From a virus: a stretch of DNA of 64,000 nt. The stretch covers positions 1-64,000 of the IMG/VR virus record IMGVR_UViG_3300043410_000565; one strand, 5' to 3'. Position 1 is the first letter of the stretch. Every line of letters starts with the position of its first letter. This document shows, in pieces, positions 14,624 through 21,132 of this stretch. A model generated the notes under the pieces. That model was not told the origin of the DNA. It did no database searches and saw only the letters and a list, made by a program, of their open reading frames with translations. A program made the position numbers and the translations under genes.

Positions 14624-14700
14624 GTCCCTTTAGCATAACTGGAGAATGTACCGTCCTACGAAGTCGGGCGATGCAGGTTCGAATCCTGTGGGGGACGCCA
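14624..14700 (+). tRNA. tRNA-Arg(ACG)
   Basis: 77 nt, anticodon loop CTACGAA (A34, needs host TadA), T-arm GCAGG/CCTGT, acceptor GTCCCTT/GGGGGAC, discriminator G and CCA. Confidence 0.9.
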
Positions 14701-14706
14701 AGTTTT

Positions 14707-14898
14707 AGGATCCTTTCAGCAACATAAAATGCAATGAAAGCCTCGTGTCGGTGGTGCAAATCCACCCTTCTCCACTGAGTGTATCAGTGAGTGTGAGTCA
14801 CTTTAAACATAGCCAGAGGACGCTCAGGAGTTCGGCTGGTATATTCAGTGGAGAAGTAGCTCAGTTAGTAGAGCAGAGTTAAAAGCGGATCCTGTTGA
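14707..14898 (+). ncRNA. bracket element B containing a permuted tRNA-like module
   Basis: AGGATCC (14707-14713) pairs with GGATCCT (14887-14893), CAGCAA inside, GTTG after. Order inside: T-arm GGTGG/CCACC (14750-14766), acceptor 3' strand CTTCTCC (14767-14773), 75-nt spacer, acceptor 5' strand GGAGAAG (14850-14856), D-arm GCTC-AGTTAGTA-GAGC (14859-14874). The acceptor helix continues perfectly into ACTGA/TCAGT, 12 bp in all. No anticodon arm is evident; the bracket stem takes its place, as the P2 helix does in tmRNA. CCA is not encoded. Confidence 0.72.
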
Positions 14899-14902
14899 TT
14901 AT

Positions 14903-14992
14903 GGAGATATGGTCGAGTCTGGTTTATGGCACCTGTCTAGAAAACAGGCAACCCGAAAGGGTTCGTGGGTTCAAATCCTACTATCTCCGCCA
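14903..14992 (+). tRNA. tRNA-Ser(AGA)
   Basis: 90-nt class II tRNA: acceptor GGAGATA/TATCTCC, anticodon stem CCTGT/ACAGG with loop CTAGAAA (AGA, UCU codons), variable arm AACCCGAAAGGGTT, CCA encoded. A34 is unusual for bacterial Ser tRNAs. Confidence 0.82.
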
Positions 14993-14997
14993 GTTTT

Positions 14998-15093
14998 AGG
15001 TTATTTGCAGCAAAACAAAATTCATAGGTTCGACTCCTATATTACTCACCAAAATCCGAGTGATTGCATGGCGCAAACAAGATAACCTGTTGT
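14998..15093 (+). ncRNA. bracket element G containing a permuted tRNA-like module with encoded CCA
   Basis: AGGTTAT (14998-15004) pairs with ATAACCT (15082-15088), GCAGCAA inside, GTTG after. Inside: T-arm ATAGG/CCTAT with loop TTCGACT (15024-15040), acceptor 3' strand ATTACTC (15041-15047) with A and an encoded CCA (15049-15051), 6-nt spacer, acceptor 5' strand GAGTGAT (15058-15064), small D-arm TTGC-ATGGC-GCAA. The acceptor pairs over 7 bp with one wobble. The encoded CCA followed by the 5' strand is strong evidence for permutation. No anticodon arm. Confidence 0.74.
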
Positions 15094-15117
15094 ATTTTAA
15101 ATGAAAGAGGTGATACT

Positions 15118-15687
15118 ATGCCAAGTGTATTTTTAGTAAGCGATACGCACTTTGGTCACGCTGGTGTATGTAAATTCACCGAAGCAGACGGAGTGACAAA
15201 AATCCGACCGTGGACTGATCCAGAAGAAATGGATGAAGCCATGGTCAAGATGTGGAACGAAACAGTCAAGCCGACTGATAAAGTTTACCACTTAGGTGAC
15301 GTTGTCATTAACCGCAAGGCATTAAAGATTATGCATCGGTTGAACGGTGACAAGGTTTTAATTAAGGGCAACCACGATATCTTTAGATTAGAGGAATATA
15401 CTCCATTCTTCAGAGACATTCGAGGGAGCCACGTGATGAACGGTATGATTTTAACTCATATCCCAGTTCATGAATCTAACTTGTATCGTTTCGGTACTAA
15501 CATCCACGGTCACACTCATACCAATCGCGTTATGATGACTGATCAATACGGTGTTACTCGAATCGACCCTCGTTACCAATGTGTCTGTGTTGAACAGACA
15601 GATTTTAGACCAATCTTATTTGAAGACGTAATTAAGCGTATCAAAGAAGAAGGTGGATCAGTCGGTTTCAAGAACGGTAACTATTAA
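15118..15687 (+). CDS. calcineurin-like metallophosphoesterase
   Basis: 189 residues. Metal motifs in order: SDTHFGH near the start, GDVV, GNHD, then THIPVH and HGHTH. A small phage phosphoesterase; substrate unknown, and tRNA or nucleotide phosphates are possible from its position inside the tRNA array. The start at 15118 has AGAGGTG upstream. It begins 26 nt after bracket element G, so this RNA lies in its leader. Confidence 0.85.
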   Translation: MPSVFLVSDTHFGHAGVCKFTEADGVTKIRPWTDPEEMDEAMVKMWNETVKPTDKVYHLGDVVINRKALKIMHRLNGDKVLIKGNHDIFRLEEYTPFFRDIRGSHVMNGMILTHIPVHESNLYRFGTNIHGHTHTNRVMMTDQYGVTRIDPRYQCVCVEQTDFRPILFEDVIKRIKEEGGSVGFKNGNY

Positions 15688-15688
15688 T

Positions 15689-15778
15689 GGAGAGTGGGCA
15701 GGACGGTAATGCAGCAGTTTGCTAAACTGTAGATCTCAGGAATGGGGTCAGTGGGTTCGATTCCCACACTCTCCGCCA
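15689..15778 (+). tRNA. tRNA-Ser(GCT)
   Basis: 90-nt class II tRNA, anticodon loop TTGCTAA, acceptor GGAGAGT/ACTCTCC, CCA encoded. Starts one base after the phosphoesterase stop. Confidence 0.92.
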
Positions 15779-15784
15779 ATTGTC

Positions 15785-15859
15785 GGGCTGATAGCTTAAT
15801 GGTAAAGCAGCCGACTCATAATCGGTTGAGTCTGAGTTCAATTCTCAGTCAGCCCACCA
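15785..15859 (+). tRNA. tRNA-Ile2 or tRNA-Met (CAT)
   Basis: Acceptor GGGCTGA/TCAGCCC perfect, anticodon loop CTCATAA on CCGA/TCGG, CCA encoded. One of three CAT tRNAs here; one could be the lysidine-modified Ile2 reading AUA. Confidence 0.88.
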
Positions 15860-15929
15860 AGTTGTGTTGCAACTAATCTGGGGTGCTTGCGTTCTCGCCC
15901 AGTTAAAATGCCAAATAATACGCAGCCAT
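15860..15929 (+). ncRNA. short hairpins between tRNAs
   Basis: AGTTG/CAACT and CTGGG/CCCAG hairpins in a 70-nt gap; no ORF or tRNA. Probably transcribed spacer. Confidence 0.3.
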
Positions 15930-16006
15930 GCGGATGTGACGGAATTGGTATACGTGCTAGACTCAAAATCTAGATTCTGCGAGTTCGAGTCTCGCCATCC
16001 GTACCA
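15930..16006 (+). tRNA. tRNA-Leu(CAA)
   Basis: Acceptor GCGGATG/CATCCGT, anticodon loop CTCAAAA on CTAGA/TCTAG, CCA encoded. The variable region is short for a Leu tRNA. Confidence 0.85.
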
Positions 16007-16012
16007 GATAAT

Positions 16013-16086
16013 GTAGGTGGAGCCAGATGGTCGGGCACTGGATTGCAAACCCATGGAAGCAGGTTCGATTCCTGTCACCTACTCCA
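16013..16086 (+). tRNA. tRNA-Cys(GCA)
   Basis: Acceptor GTAGGTG/CACCTAC, anticodon loop TTGCAAA, discriminator U as in bacterial tRNA-Cys, CCA encoded. Confidence 0.9.
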
Positions 16087-16116
16087 AAAATATTTGATAA
16101 AATAGTCAAAAATCGC

Positions 16117-16145
16117 TTTACTTTTATTCAGAGTTAAGGTATAAT
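16117..16145 (+). promoter_or_regulatory. internal promoter in the tRNA array
   Basis: TTTACT (16117-16122), 17 bp, TATAAT (16140-16145). The upstream TATTTGATAAA run repeats that before the 12342 promoter. Confidence 0.85.
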
Positions 16146-16165
16146 TAATGTAATGAGTTGATAAT

Positions 16166-16252
16166 GCGAGAATGGTGGAATGGTATACGCATCGGGCTTA
16201 AAACCCGACGTCTGTAATGGGCATGCGGGTTCGAGTCCCGCTTCTCGCACCA
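16166..16252 (+). tRNA. tRNA-Leu(TAA)
   Basis: 87-nt class II tRNA, anticodon loop CTTAAAA on CGGG/CCCG, acceptor GCGAGAA/TTCTCGC, CCA encoded. Confidence 0.93.
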
Positions 16253-16255
16253 AAT

Positions 16256-16331
16256 GTCCCGTTAGCTCAGTGGATAGAGCATCGGTCTTCTACACCGTGG
16301 GTCGGGAGTTCGAATCTCTCACGGGACGCCA
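16256..16331 (+). tRNA. tRNA-Arg(TCT)
   Basis: Acceptor GTCCCGT/ACGGGAC perfect, anticodon loop TTCTACA, discriminator G, CCA encoded. Reads the rare AGA codon. Confidence 0.92.
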
Positions 16332-16341
16332 AAAATAAAAC

Positions 16342-16370
16342 TTGACTTTTAATCAAGTTTGTAGTATAAT
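16342..16370 (+). promoter_or_regulatory. promoter of a structured RNA and tRNA-Glu
   Basis: TTGACT (16342-16347), 17 bp, TATAAT (16365-16370). The first product is a 130-nt structured region without ORF. Confidence 0.85.
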
Positions 16371-16376
16371 TAATGT

Positions 16377-16505
16377 TGTTAAGTTAGTTCTTAAAGACCT
16401 TTCTAAGTCACTACGTGGAGTCGGGTGCGTAAGGCAATTTTAGGGGAATCGCTGGAAGAGTGATTCGGTTAGAGTTGCGTTGGGATAGTTAGGGGCAGAC
16501 TCTAC
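16377..16505 (+). ncRNA. structured ncRNA with its own promoter
   Basis: GAGTC near 16417 pairs with GACTC near 16496; inside is a perfect GAATCGCT/AGTGATTC hairpin and TGC-GTAAG-GCA. No ORF with a start site. Ends just before tRNA-Glu. No known family recognised. Confidence 0.5.
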
Positions 16506-16510
16506 AATTT

Positions 16511-16586
16511 GCACGATTCGTCTATCGGTTTAGGACACCAGCCTTTCACGTTGGTAAGACGGGTTCGATTCCCGTATCGTGTACCA
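16511..16586 (+). tRNA. tRNA-Glu(TTC), second copy
   Basis: Acceptor GCACGAT/ATCGTGT, anticodon loop CTTTCAC on CCAGC/GTTGG, CCA encoded. Differs widely from the copy at 14006. Confidence 0.92.
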
Positions 16587-16686
16587 TATCAAAACGCATT
16601 GATGACAGTTAAACGGATAAGCAGGAATTTATTCCTCCGTGTTATACAGAAGGCTTTGTATGACGGTCAATGCGTTTTGATATGGT
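16583..16686 (+). ncRNA. long-stem spacer RNA overlapping the CCA of tRNA-Glu
   Basis: A perfect 20-bp inverted repeat, 16583-16602 with 16667-16686, whose first four bases are the ACCA end of tRNA-Glu. Two hairpins sit inside (AGGAA/TTCCT and ATACA/TGTAT). The tRNA end is paired until cut. Confidence 0.55.
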
Positions 16687-16925
16687 ATAGATTTTATACA
16701 CATGACACTTCAATGTCAGCAAGAGAAAGACACTAAATTCGAGTAGATGGCCATCGAAAGATTTAGTAGAGCACAGTCGGCGTGATTCCGTGCAAAACTA
16801 AGAATCTGTGGTTGAGTATCCCAAGTGACGTACCGAGTCCGTGCAGCTGCTTTAACGATGCGGTGAATGGTATCAATAACGATGGTGATACATTTGAGGT
16901 TGTCAGTTGTATAAAATTTAATGGA
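16687..16925 (+). ncRNA. structured untranslated region before the HNH gene
   Basis: No credible ORF over about 240 nt. Helices seen: ACTAAAT/ATTTAGT enclosing GATGGCCATC, and GCAC/GTGC enclosing CGG/CCG. Probably a leader RNA or further ncRNA; nothing recognised. Confidence 0.35.
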
Positions 16926-16966
16926 AGCGGATTAGAAATCTGCTTTTTACTAAATAAGTAAAAAGG
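16926..16966 (+). terminator. terminator/attenuator before the HNH gene
   Basis: AGCGGATT/AATCTGCT followed by TTTTT. The T-run can alternatively pair as TTTTTACT/AGTAAAAA just before the GGAG of the HNH gene, an attenuator-like arrangement. Confidence 0.55.
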
Positions 16967-16973
16967 AGATAAT

Positions 16974-17414
16974 ATGAAGCAACAGAAAAACAAATTTACG
17001 GATCAAGAAGTAATTGATGCGTATAATGAAGAAAAACATTTAGGTAAACTCGCAGTAAAATTCAAAGTTCCCCATATTCAAATGTGGAGAGTTTGTAAGA
17101 AACTAGGGTTGAGTTTTGGTAATGGTGGTGGAGCAAAAACTAAAATACCTCTTGAAGAGATTTTAGCAGGTGACCATCCTTATTATCAAACTCTAAAACT
17201 TAAAAGAAGATTGATCAAAGAAGGTATCTTAGAGAATAAATGTTCTTGTTGTGGTATAACTGAATGGCAAGGTAGAGAAATCGTGCAACAATTAGACCAT
17301 ATTAATGGAGATTCTTCTGATCATAGAAAAGATAATTTAAGATTACTATGTCCAAACTGTCATTCTCAGACTGACACTTGGTGTGGTAAACAAAATGGAT
17401 GCTTAGTCCCGTAA
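16974..17414 (+). CDS. HNH homing endonuclease
   Basis: 146 residues. N-terminal helix-turn-helix-like segment (LGKLAVKFKVPHIQMWRVCKKLG), then CSCCG...LDHINGDSSDHRKDNLRLLCPNCHSQ, the zinc-supported HNH nuclease motif. The last six codons run into tRNA-Tyr, so the ORF uses tRNA DNA for its C-terminus. A free-standing homing nuclease inserted in the tRNA array is the likely history. GGAG lies upstream of the ATG. Confidence 0.88.
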   Translation: MKQQKNKFTDQEVIDAYNEEKHLGKLAVKFKVPHIQMWRVCKKLGLSFGNGGGAKTKIPLEEILAGDHPYYQTLKLKRRLIKEGILENKCSCCGITEWQGREIVQQLDHINGDSSDHRKDNLRLLCPNCHSQTDTWCGKQNGCLVP

Positions 17415-17483
17415 TGGTATCGGGGGTAGACTGTAAATCTATTGGCTCAGCCCTTCTCTGTTCGAATCGGAGAGCATCCACCA
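17397..17483 (+). tRNA. tRNA-Tyr(GTA)
   Basis: 87-nt class II tRNA, loop CTGTAAA, acceptor GGATGCT/AGCATCC, CCA encoded. The first 18 nt are also HNH coding sequence. Confidence 0.92.
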
Positions 17484-17489
17484 AAATTT

Positions 17490-17564
17490 GGTCTCAAAGT
17501 GTTCATGGACGCACGCATGCCTGTCACGCATGAAGAAGGGGATCGTTACCCCTTGGGACCGCCA
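17490..17564 (+). tRNA. tRNA-Asp(GTC)
   Basis: Acceptor GGTCTCA/TGGGACC, anticodon loop CTGTCAC on CATGC/GCATG, discriminator G, CCA encoded. Confidence 0.9.
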
Positions 17565-17569
17565 AATTT

Positions 17570-17636
17570 AGGATCCTTACCGCAAAACTAAAACATTTCA
17601 CTTTATGGCTGTGAAAAGCAAAGCGGATCCTGTTGT
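17570..17636 (+). ncRNA. bracket element D (compact form)
   Basis: AGGATCC (17570-17576) with GGATCCT (17625-17631); CCGCAA follows the first strand, GTTGT the second. Interior hairpin TTTCAC/GTGAAA and A-rich linkers. Lies 17 nt before the next ATG, so also a leader structure. Confidence 0.65.
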
Positions 17637-17652
17637 TTAAAATGGAGAAATT

Positions 17653-18408
17653 ATGTTAGTTTATCTTGGTAAGCATAAGAATTGGTTTGGACCATATCAA
17701 CTTGCTGATGCCCTATGTTTCTGGGTCAAAGAAGTTGAAGATGAATATGGTATAAAAGCGAAACCACAATGGGTTCATCATTTCGGTGAATGGCTCGCTC
17801 ATGGTGACATTGAACCTGAACATAAGGTTGGTGAGGTTTACCGTTGGAATAAACAAGAACGACATAAGACTTTGCTCTATCGGTTCTTGCTTTGGATTGA
17901 TAAACTGAAGGACAAGTTTCCTCGAGAGATTATCAAGATTGATCGTTGGGATAGTTGGAACATTGATTCCACTCTGTCGCCAATTATCCTTCCTCTGTTG
18001 AAACAGTTGAAGGAAACAAAGCACGGTTCGGCTCAGGTTGATCTGGAAGATGTTCCAGAAGAGTTGCGTGCTGAAGGTCATAGCGATTTTAGTGATCAAA
18101 AAACATTTGACTTTTATCGTGAAAACAACGATAATATAGATTATGAAATGGTACACAAACGTTGGGACTGGGTTCTTAACGAAATGATCTTTGCCTTTGA
18201 TCACTTGGTTGATCGAACTTGGGAAGATAAGTATCATAGTGGTGAACATGACATTACTTGGACTAGACTCGAGAATGGATGTTCACAAATGGGACATGGA
18301 CCAAACGACACATACAAATGTGACTACGATGGTCTGAATGAAGAATGGAAAAGAGTAGATAATGGTCTTAGATTGTTTGGAAAGTATTTCCGAAATCTCT
18401 GGGACTAA
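17653..18408 (+). CDS. conserved phage protein of unknown function
   Basis: 251 residues, Trp/Asp/His-rich (GPYQLADALCFW, HHFGEWLAHG, KRWDWVLNEMIFAFDH). No motif that I can assign. Similar Trp-rich proteins of this length are seen in large myoviruses. GGAG lies 8 bases upstream of the ATG; bracket element D directly precedes it. Confidence 0.78.
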   Translation: MLVYLGKHKNWFGPYQLADALCFWVKEVEDEYGIKAKPQWVHHFGEWLAHGDIEPEHKVGEVYRWNKQERHKTLLYRFLLWIDKLKDKFPREIIKIDRWDSWNIDSTLSPIILPLLKQLKETKHGSAQVDLEDVPEELRAEGHSDFSDQKTFDFYRENNDNIDYEMVHKRWDWVLNEMIFAFDHLVDRTWEDKYHSGEHDITWTRLENGCSQMGHGPNDTYKCDYDGLNEEWKRVDNGLRLFGKYFRNLWD

Positions 18409-18417
18409 ATAGAAAAT

Positions 18418-18492
18418 GCCTCGTTAACTCAGCGGTAGAGTAACTCCCTTACAAGGAGAAGGTCGGCGGTTCAATCCCGTCACGAGGTACCA
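18418..18492 (+). tRNA. tRNA-Val(TAC)
   Basis: Acceptor GCCTCGT/ACGAGGT, anticodon loop CTTACAA on ACTCC/GGAGA, CCA encoded. Confidence 0.92.
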
Positions 18493-18499
18493 GAATTAT

Positions 18500-18575
18500 A
18501 GCGGGTTAGAGAAACGGCATCTCATCAGTCTCATAAGCTGAAGACACCTGGTTCGACTCCAGGACTCCGCTTCCA
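18500..18575 (+). tRNA. tRNA-Met(CAT)
   Basis: Anticodon loop CTCATAA on CAGT/GCTG, T-arm CCTGG/CCAGG, acceptor AGCGGG/CTCCGCT with an irregular inner end, CCA encoded. Initiator features are not clear. Confidence 0.8.
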
Positions 18576-18580
18576 AATTT

Positions 18581-18648
18581 AGAATCGGTTCAGCAAATAA
18601 AATGCATTCAACTTGTAATTGAAAAAAGCAAAAAAACGATTCTGTTGT
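18581..18648 (+). ncRNA. bracket element E (compact form)
   Basis: AGAATCG (18581-18587) with CGATTCT (18637-18643); CAGCAA inside, GTTGT after. Interior GCA/TGC and TTCAA/TTGAA hairpins and an A-rich strand. Precedes the next ATG by 16 nt. Confidence 0.65.
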
Positions 18649-18664
18649 ATTAAAGGAATAAATT

Positions 18665-18856
18665 ATGGATATGGATCAGGCAGCGGTATTTTTCGCTGGT
18701 TCAGTTTTGACAGCACTTGGATTTTTGATCTGGGTTGGCTTTGTACTTTTGGTTAATAACCTTGTACACAAATACTGGAAGAGTTGGGGTTGGTCATGGA
18801 ATGTTATTAACCCTCAACCTGTTCGATTCATGAATGAAGAAGAATTGAAGAAATAA
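18665..18856 (+). CDS. small membrane protein
   Basis: 63 residues with one long hydrophobic segment (about 8-33) and a Trp-rich tail. AAGGAA upstream of the ATG; a second ATG at 18671 is possible. Function unknown. Confidence 0.65.
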   Translation: MDMDQAAVFFAGSVLTALGFLIWVGFVLLVNNLVHKYWKSWGWSWNVINPQPVRFMNEEELKK

Positions 18857-18857
18857 T

Positions 18858-18934
<77 letters not shown>

Positions 18935-18960
18935 AAATTCGTACTATATAGAAGTACAAT

Positions 18961-19037
18961 GCGGATGTGATGGAATTGGTATACGTGTTGGTCTTAGAAG
19001 CCAAATTTTGTGAGTTCGAGTCTCACCATCCGCACCA
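18961..19037 (+). tRNA. tRNA-Leu(TAG)
   Basis: Acceptor GCGGATG/CATCCGC perfect, anticodon loop CTTAGAA, T-arm GTGAG/CTCAC, CCA encoded. Nearly identical 5' half to the Leu(CAA) gene at 15930, suggesting duplication. Confidence 0.9.
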
Positions 19038-19060
19038 ATTAATTTTATGGAGATTCATTA

Positions 19061-19300
19061 ATGCGTAGAGATAAACGACGTAAGTCTTTTGGTTTGACTG
19101 TTATCGTTGAAGATGGTAAATTTGAAAAAGCAATGCGCTTGTTCAAGAAGAAGGTTGACGACTCTGGATTGTTGAAAGAGGTTCGTGACCGTGAAGCCTA
19201 TGTTAAACCGACTATCCGTCGCAAACTTGCCAAGAATGCTGCTCGTAAGCGTTGGGCAAAGTATCTTGAATCACAAACATTGCCCACAAAGCAATATTAA
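19061..19300 (+). CDS. rpsU: ribosomal protein bS21
   Basis: 79 residues. The stretch FEKAMRLFKKKVDDSGLLKEVRDREAYVKPTIRRKLAKNAARKR follows bacterial bS21 closely (RRFKR...EKAGVL-EVRRREFYEKPT-RKRAK). bS21 helps mRNA Shine-Dalgarno recognition at the 30S subunit; phage copies may redirect ribosomes to phage mRNAs. Sits between tRNA-Leu and tRNA-Asn, consistent with a translation-takeover island. Confidence 0.9.
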   Translation: MRRDKRRKSFGLTVIVEDGKFEKAMRLFKKKVDDSGLLKEVRDREAYVKPTIRRKLAKNAARKRWAKYLESQTLPTKQY

Positions 19301-19309
19301 AAAGATTAT

Positions 19310-19384
19310 TCCAGAGTAGCACAGCGGTAGTGCAGTTGACTGTTAATCAATTGGTCGTAGGTTCGATCCCTGCCTCTGGAGCCA
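19310..19384 (+). tRNA. tRNA-Asn(GTT), second copy
   Basis: Acceptor TCCAGAG/CTCTGGA perfect, anticodon loop CTGTTAA on TTGA/TCAA, discriminator G and CCA encoded. Confidence 0.93.
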
Positions 19385-19397
19385 ATAAGGAGAGTAA

Positions 19398-20204
19398 ATG
19401 GCAGTAAAACAGGTTTGTCCTGATGTGGCATTCCCTTCATTTGATCATCTATTCAACCAGTTGAAAGGGTTGAAGTTGTCATTTGATCCAAACTGGCCAA
19501 GTTTACCAACGATGCCATCTCCGATGTTTCCGAACATTAAGATGCCTGAGTGGCAGACTACTAATCTAGCATTTAACATTTCTGTTAATCAAATGCTAAA
19601 GTGGTTTGAGATGATCTTTGCTAAACTGTCGTCATTCTTGGGTTCTGTATTTACTTTTCCAGATATTCCGCATATCAACCTGAAGTTACCAGACCTGTTT
19701 AATTTTAGCGGTGAGACTGATTGGGCTGCGATTTTCGCAAAGATTCCAAGTCTAAAATTACCGTCATTGCCAGATCCGTTGCTTCCAAATATGCATATGC
19801 CTGAGTTTGAGAGTTTAATTAAATTTCAGGCATTGATTTTAAATTACATGTCATCATTGATGGACTCGTTGATTGGGTTGTTACAATCAGTGATCAATAA
19901 ACTGAACATCAAACCTTTCTCATTAGGTTTGTCTATGCCTTCGTTTCCTGATCCATTGTTTCCTTTCGACTTTGAATCGTTAATGTTGAACATGCCTTCG
20001 CTACCGTCGTTGCCAGACCCATTGTTTGGTAACTTTAAAAACCCTTCAATGGAGTGGTTGGAAAGAGGTAAGAATTACTTCCTTCACTTACTTGGGTTGA
20101 TTGGTAAGACGATTGATGATTTTGTGGCATCTATTGCGAATTGGATTGGTGGTTGGACTCCACCATTGATTTGTTTTGGTGTACCTATAACAGTAGAAAC
20201 TTAA
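19398..20204 (+). CDS. repeat protein with PSxPDPLFP motifs
   Basis: 268 residues. Four related segments: PTMPSPMFPNIKMPEW, LPSLPDPLLPNMHMPEF, MPSFPDPLFPFDF and LPSLPDPLFGNF, spaced 60-80 residues apart and separated by amphipathic helices. C-terminal part ends in WTPPLICFGVP. Could be a structural or membrane-associated protein; no family assigned. AAGGAG upstream. Confidence 0.72.
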   Translation: MAVKQVCPDVAFPSFDHLFNQLKGLKLSFDPNWPSLPTMPSPMFPNIKMPEWQTTNLAFNISVNQMLKWFEMIFAKLSSFLGSVFTFPDIPHINLKLPDLFNFSGETDWAAIFAKIPSLKLPSLPDPLLPNMHMPEFESLIKFQALILNYMSSLMDSLIGLLQSVINKLNIKPFSLGLSMPSFPDPLFPFDFESLMLNMPSLPSLPDPLFGNFKNPSMEWLERGKNYFLHLLGLIGKTIDDFVASIANWIGGWTPPLICFGVPITVET

Positions 20205-20215
20205 TTGAGGATATT

Positions 20216-20485
20216 ATGACATTTGAACCATTAGGCAAACGTGTTTACATTGCTGAAGTAAAAACAGAAAAGAAGACAGCATCGGGTATTATCCTAGAAG
20301 GTGCTAACTCTATTCGTGAAACTAAGTTTGCCGAAGTTTTGGCTGTTGGTTATGACGTTAAGAAAGTTCGTGTTGGTCAACGTATCGTTTTGGATTGGTC
20401 GAAGTGTTTCCCAGTCAAGGTTGGTGACGTTGAACGTGCAGTGATTGATGAGGATCATATCCTCGGTACATACTGCGACGAATAA
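20216..20485 (+). CDS. GroES-like co-chaperonin (gp31 analogue)
   Basis: 89 residues: PLGKRVYIAEV, KTASGIIL, a mobile-loop-like stretch, AEVLAVGYD, VGQRIVLDW, DEDHILG. This follows the GroES beta-barrel and matches its ends, though shorter. T4 gp31 replaces GroES so that GroEL can fold the capsid protein; a like role is inferred. Start at 20216 has GAGGAT upstream; the longer frame from 20141 lies inside the previous gene. Confidence 0.82.
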   Translation: MTFEPLGKRVYIAEVKTEKKTASGIILEGANSIRETKFAEVLAVGYDVKKVRVGQRIVLDWSKCFPVKVGDVERAVIDEDHILGTYCDE

Positions 20486-20492
20486 AGGATTT

Positions 20493-20568
20493 GCCCTTTT
20501 AGCTCAGTTGGTAGAGCAGCACATTAGTAATGTGAAGGTCGCGTGTTCGAATCATGCAAGGGGCACCA
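20493..20568 (+). tRNA. tRNA-Thr(AGT)
   Basis: Acceptor GCCCTTT/AAGGGGC, anticodon loop TTAGTAA, D-arm GCTC/GAGC, CCA encoded. A34 form is uncommon in bacteria. Confidence 0.87.
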
Positions 20569-20573
20569 AAATT

Positions 20574-21113
20574 ATGAAGCTAATTGATTTCATTCAAACA
20601 TTTGATGGCGTTCTATCGCCAGAAACATGTAAGTTGATCATTGATCAATTTGAAGCAAATAAAGAAATAACAGAGAAACATGATACAGACTTGTATAAGT
20701 TTGATCAATTGAATCTCAATAAGACTGAAGGTTTATCAGAACTTGCTCAGGTTGTTGCGAATAATCTAGTCTCAGTCTATGATGATTATTTTAAATCGTT
20801 GCAGTTGAGTGAATATGTTAGCATTGAATCGTTTGAAGACATTCGTATCAAGAAGTATGCAAAAGGCTCTGGCGCTGAATTCAAAACTCACGTTGATGTA
20901 GCTGATAAAGCATCTGCTTCTAGGTTTTGTATTGCTATCATCTATCTTAATGATAATGATGGTCTTACTACTTTCCCGACACTTGGTGTTGGTGTAAAAC
21001 CTAAAGCTGGTCGTGTTGTAGTATTTCCTCCAACGTGGATGTTTCCACATAATGGATTACCGCCAACTGACAACGATAAGTACATTATGATGACATGTTT
21101 GCATTATAAGTAG
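20574..21113 (+). CDS. 2-oxoglutarate/Fe(II) oxygenase (prolyl hydroxylase-like)
   Basis: 179 residues. FKTHVDVAD gives the HxD, and a distal His in WMFPHNGLPP with Lys/Arg before it (KPKAGRVVVFPP) fits the P4Hc double-stranded beta-helix. Phage members may hydroxylate ribosomal proteins or other host proteins; target unknown. It ends in TAG, rare here; reading through it would add ten residues before TAA. Confidence 0.78.
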   Translation: MKLIDFIQTFDGVLSPETCKLIIDQFEANKEITEKHDTDLYKFDQLNLNKTEGLSELAQVVANNLVSVYDDYFKSLQLSEYVSIESFEDIRIKKYAKGSGAEFKTHVDVADKASASRFCIAIIYLNDNDGLTTFPTLGVGVKPKAGRVVVFPPTWMFPHNGLPPTDNDKYIMMTCLHYK

Positions 21114-21132
21114 GAGAAGGATATGGGTTCAG

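Noticed and set aside
15845-16078. Minus-strand ORF resembling a known sequence family (GIEPAS... / W-RDSN)
   Set aside because: Such peptides are common false translations of tRNA genes read backwards.
16509-16736. 75-residue ORF over tRNA-Glu and its spacer
   Set aside because: It is read from the tRNA and the perfect inverted repeat; no ribosome-binding site.
20445-21113. Long ORF starting upstream of the oxygenase
   Set aside because: Its first 43 codons run through tRNA-Thr; the ATG at 20574 just after the tRNA is the likely start.
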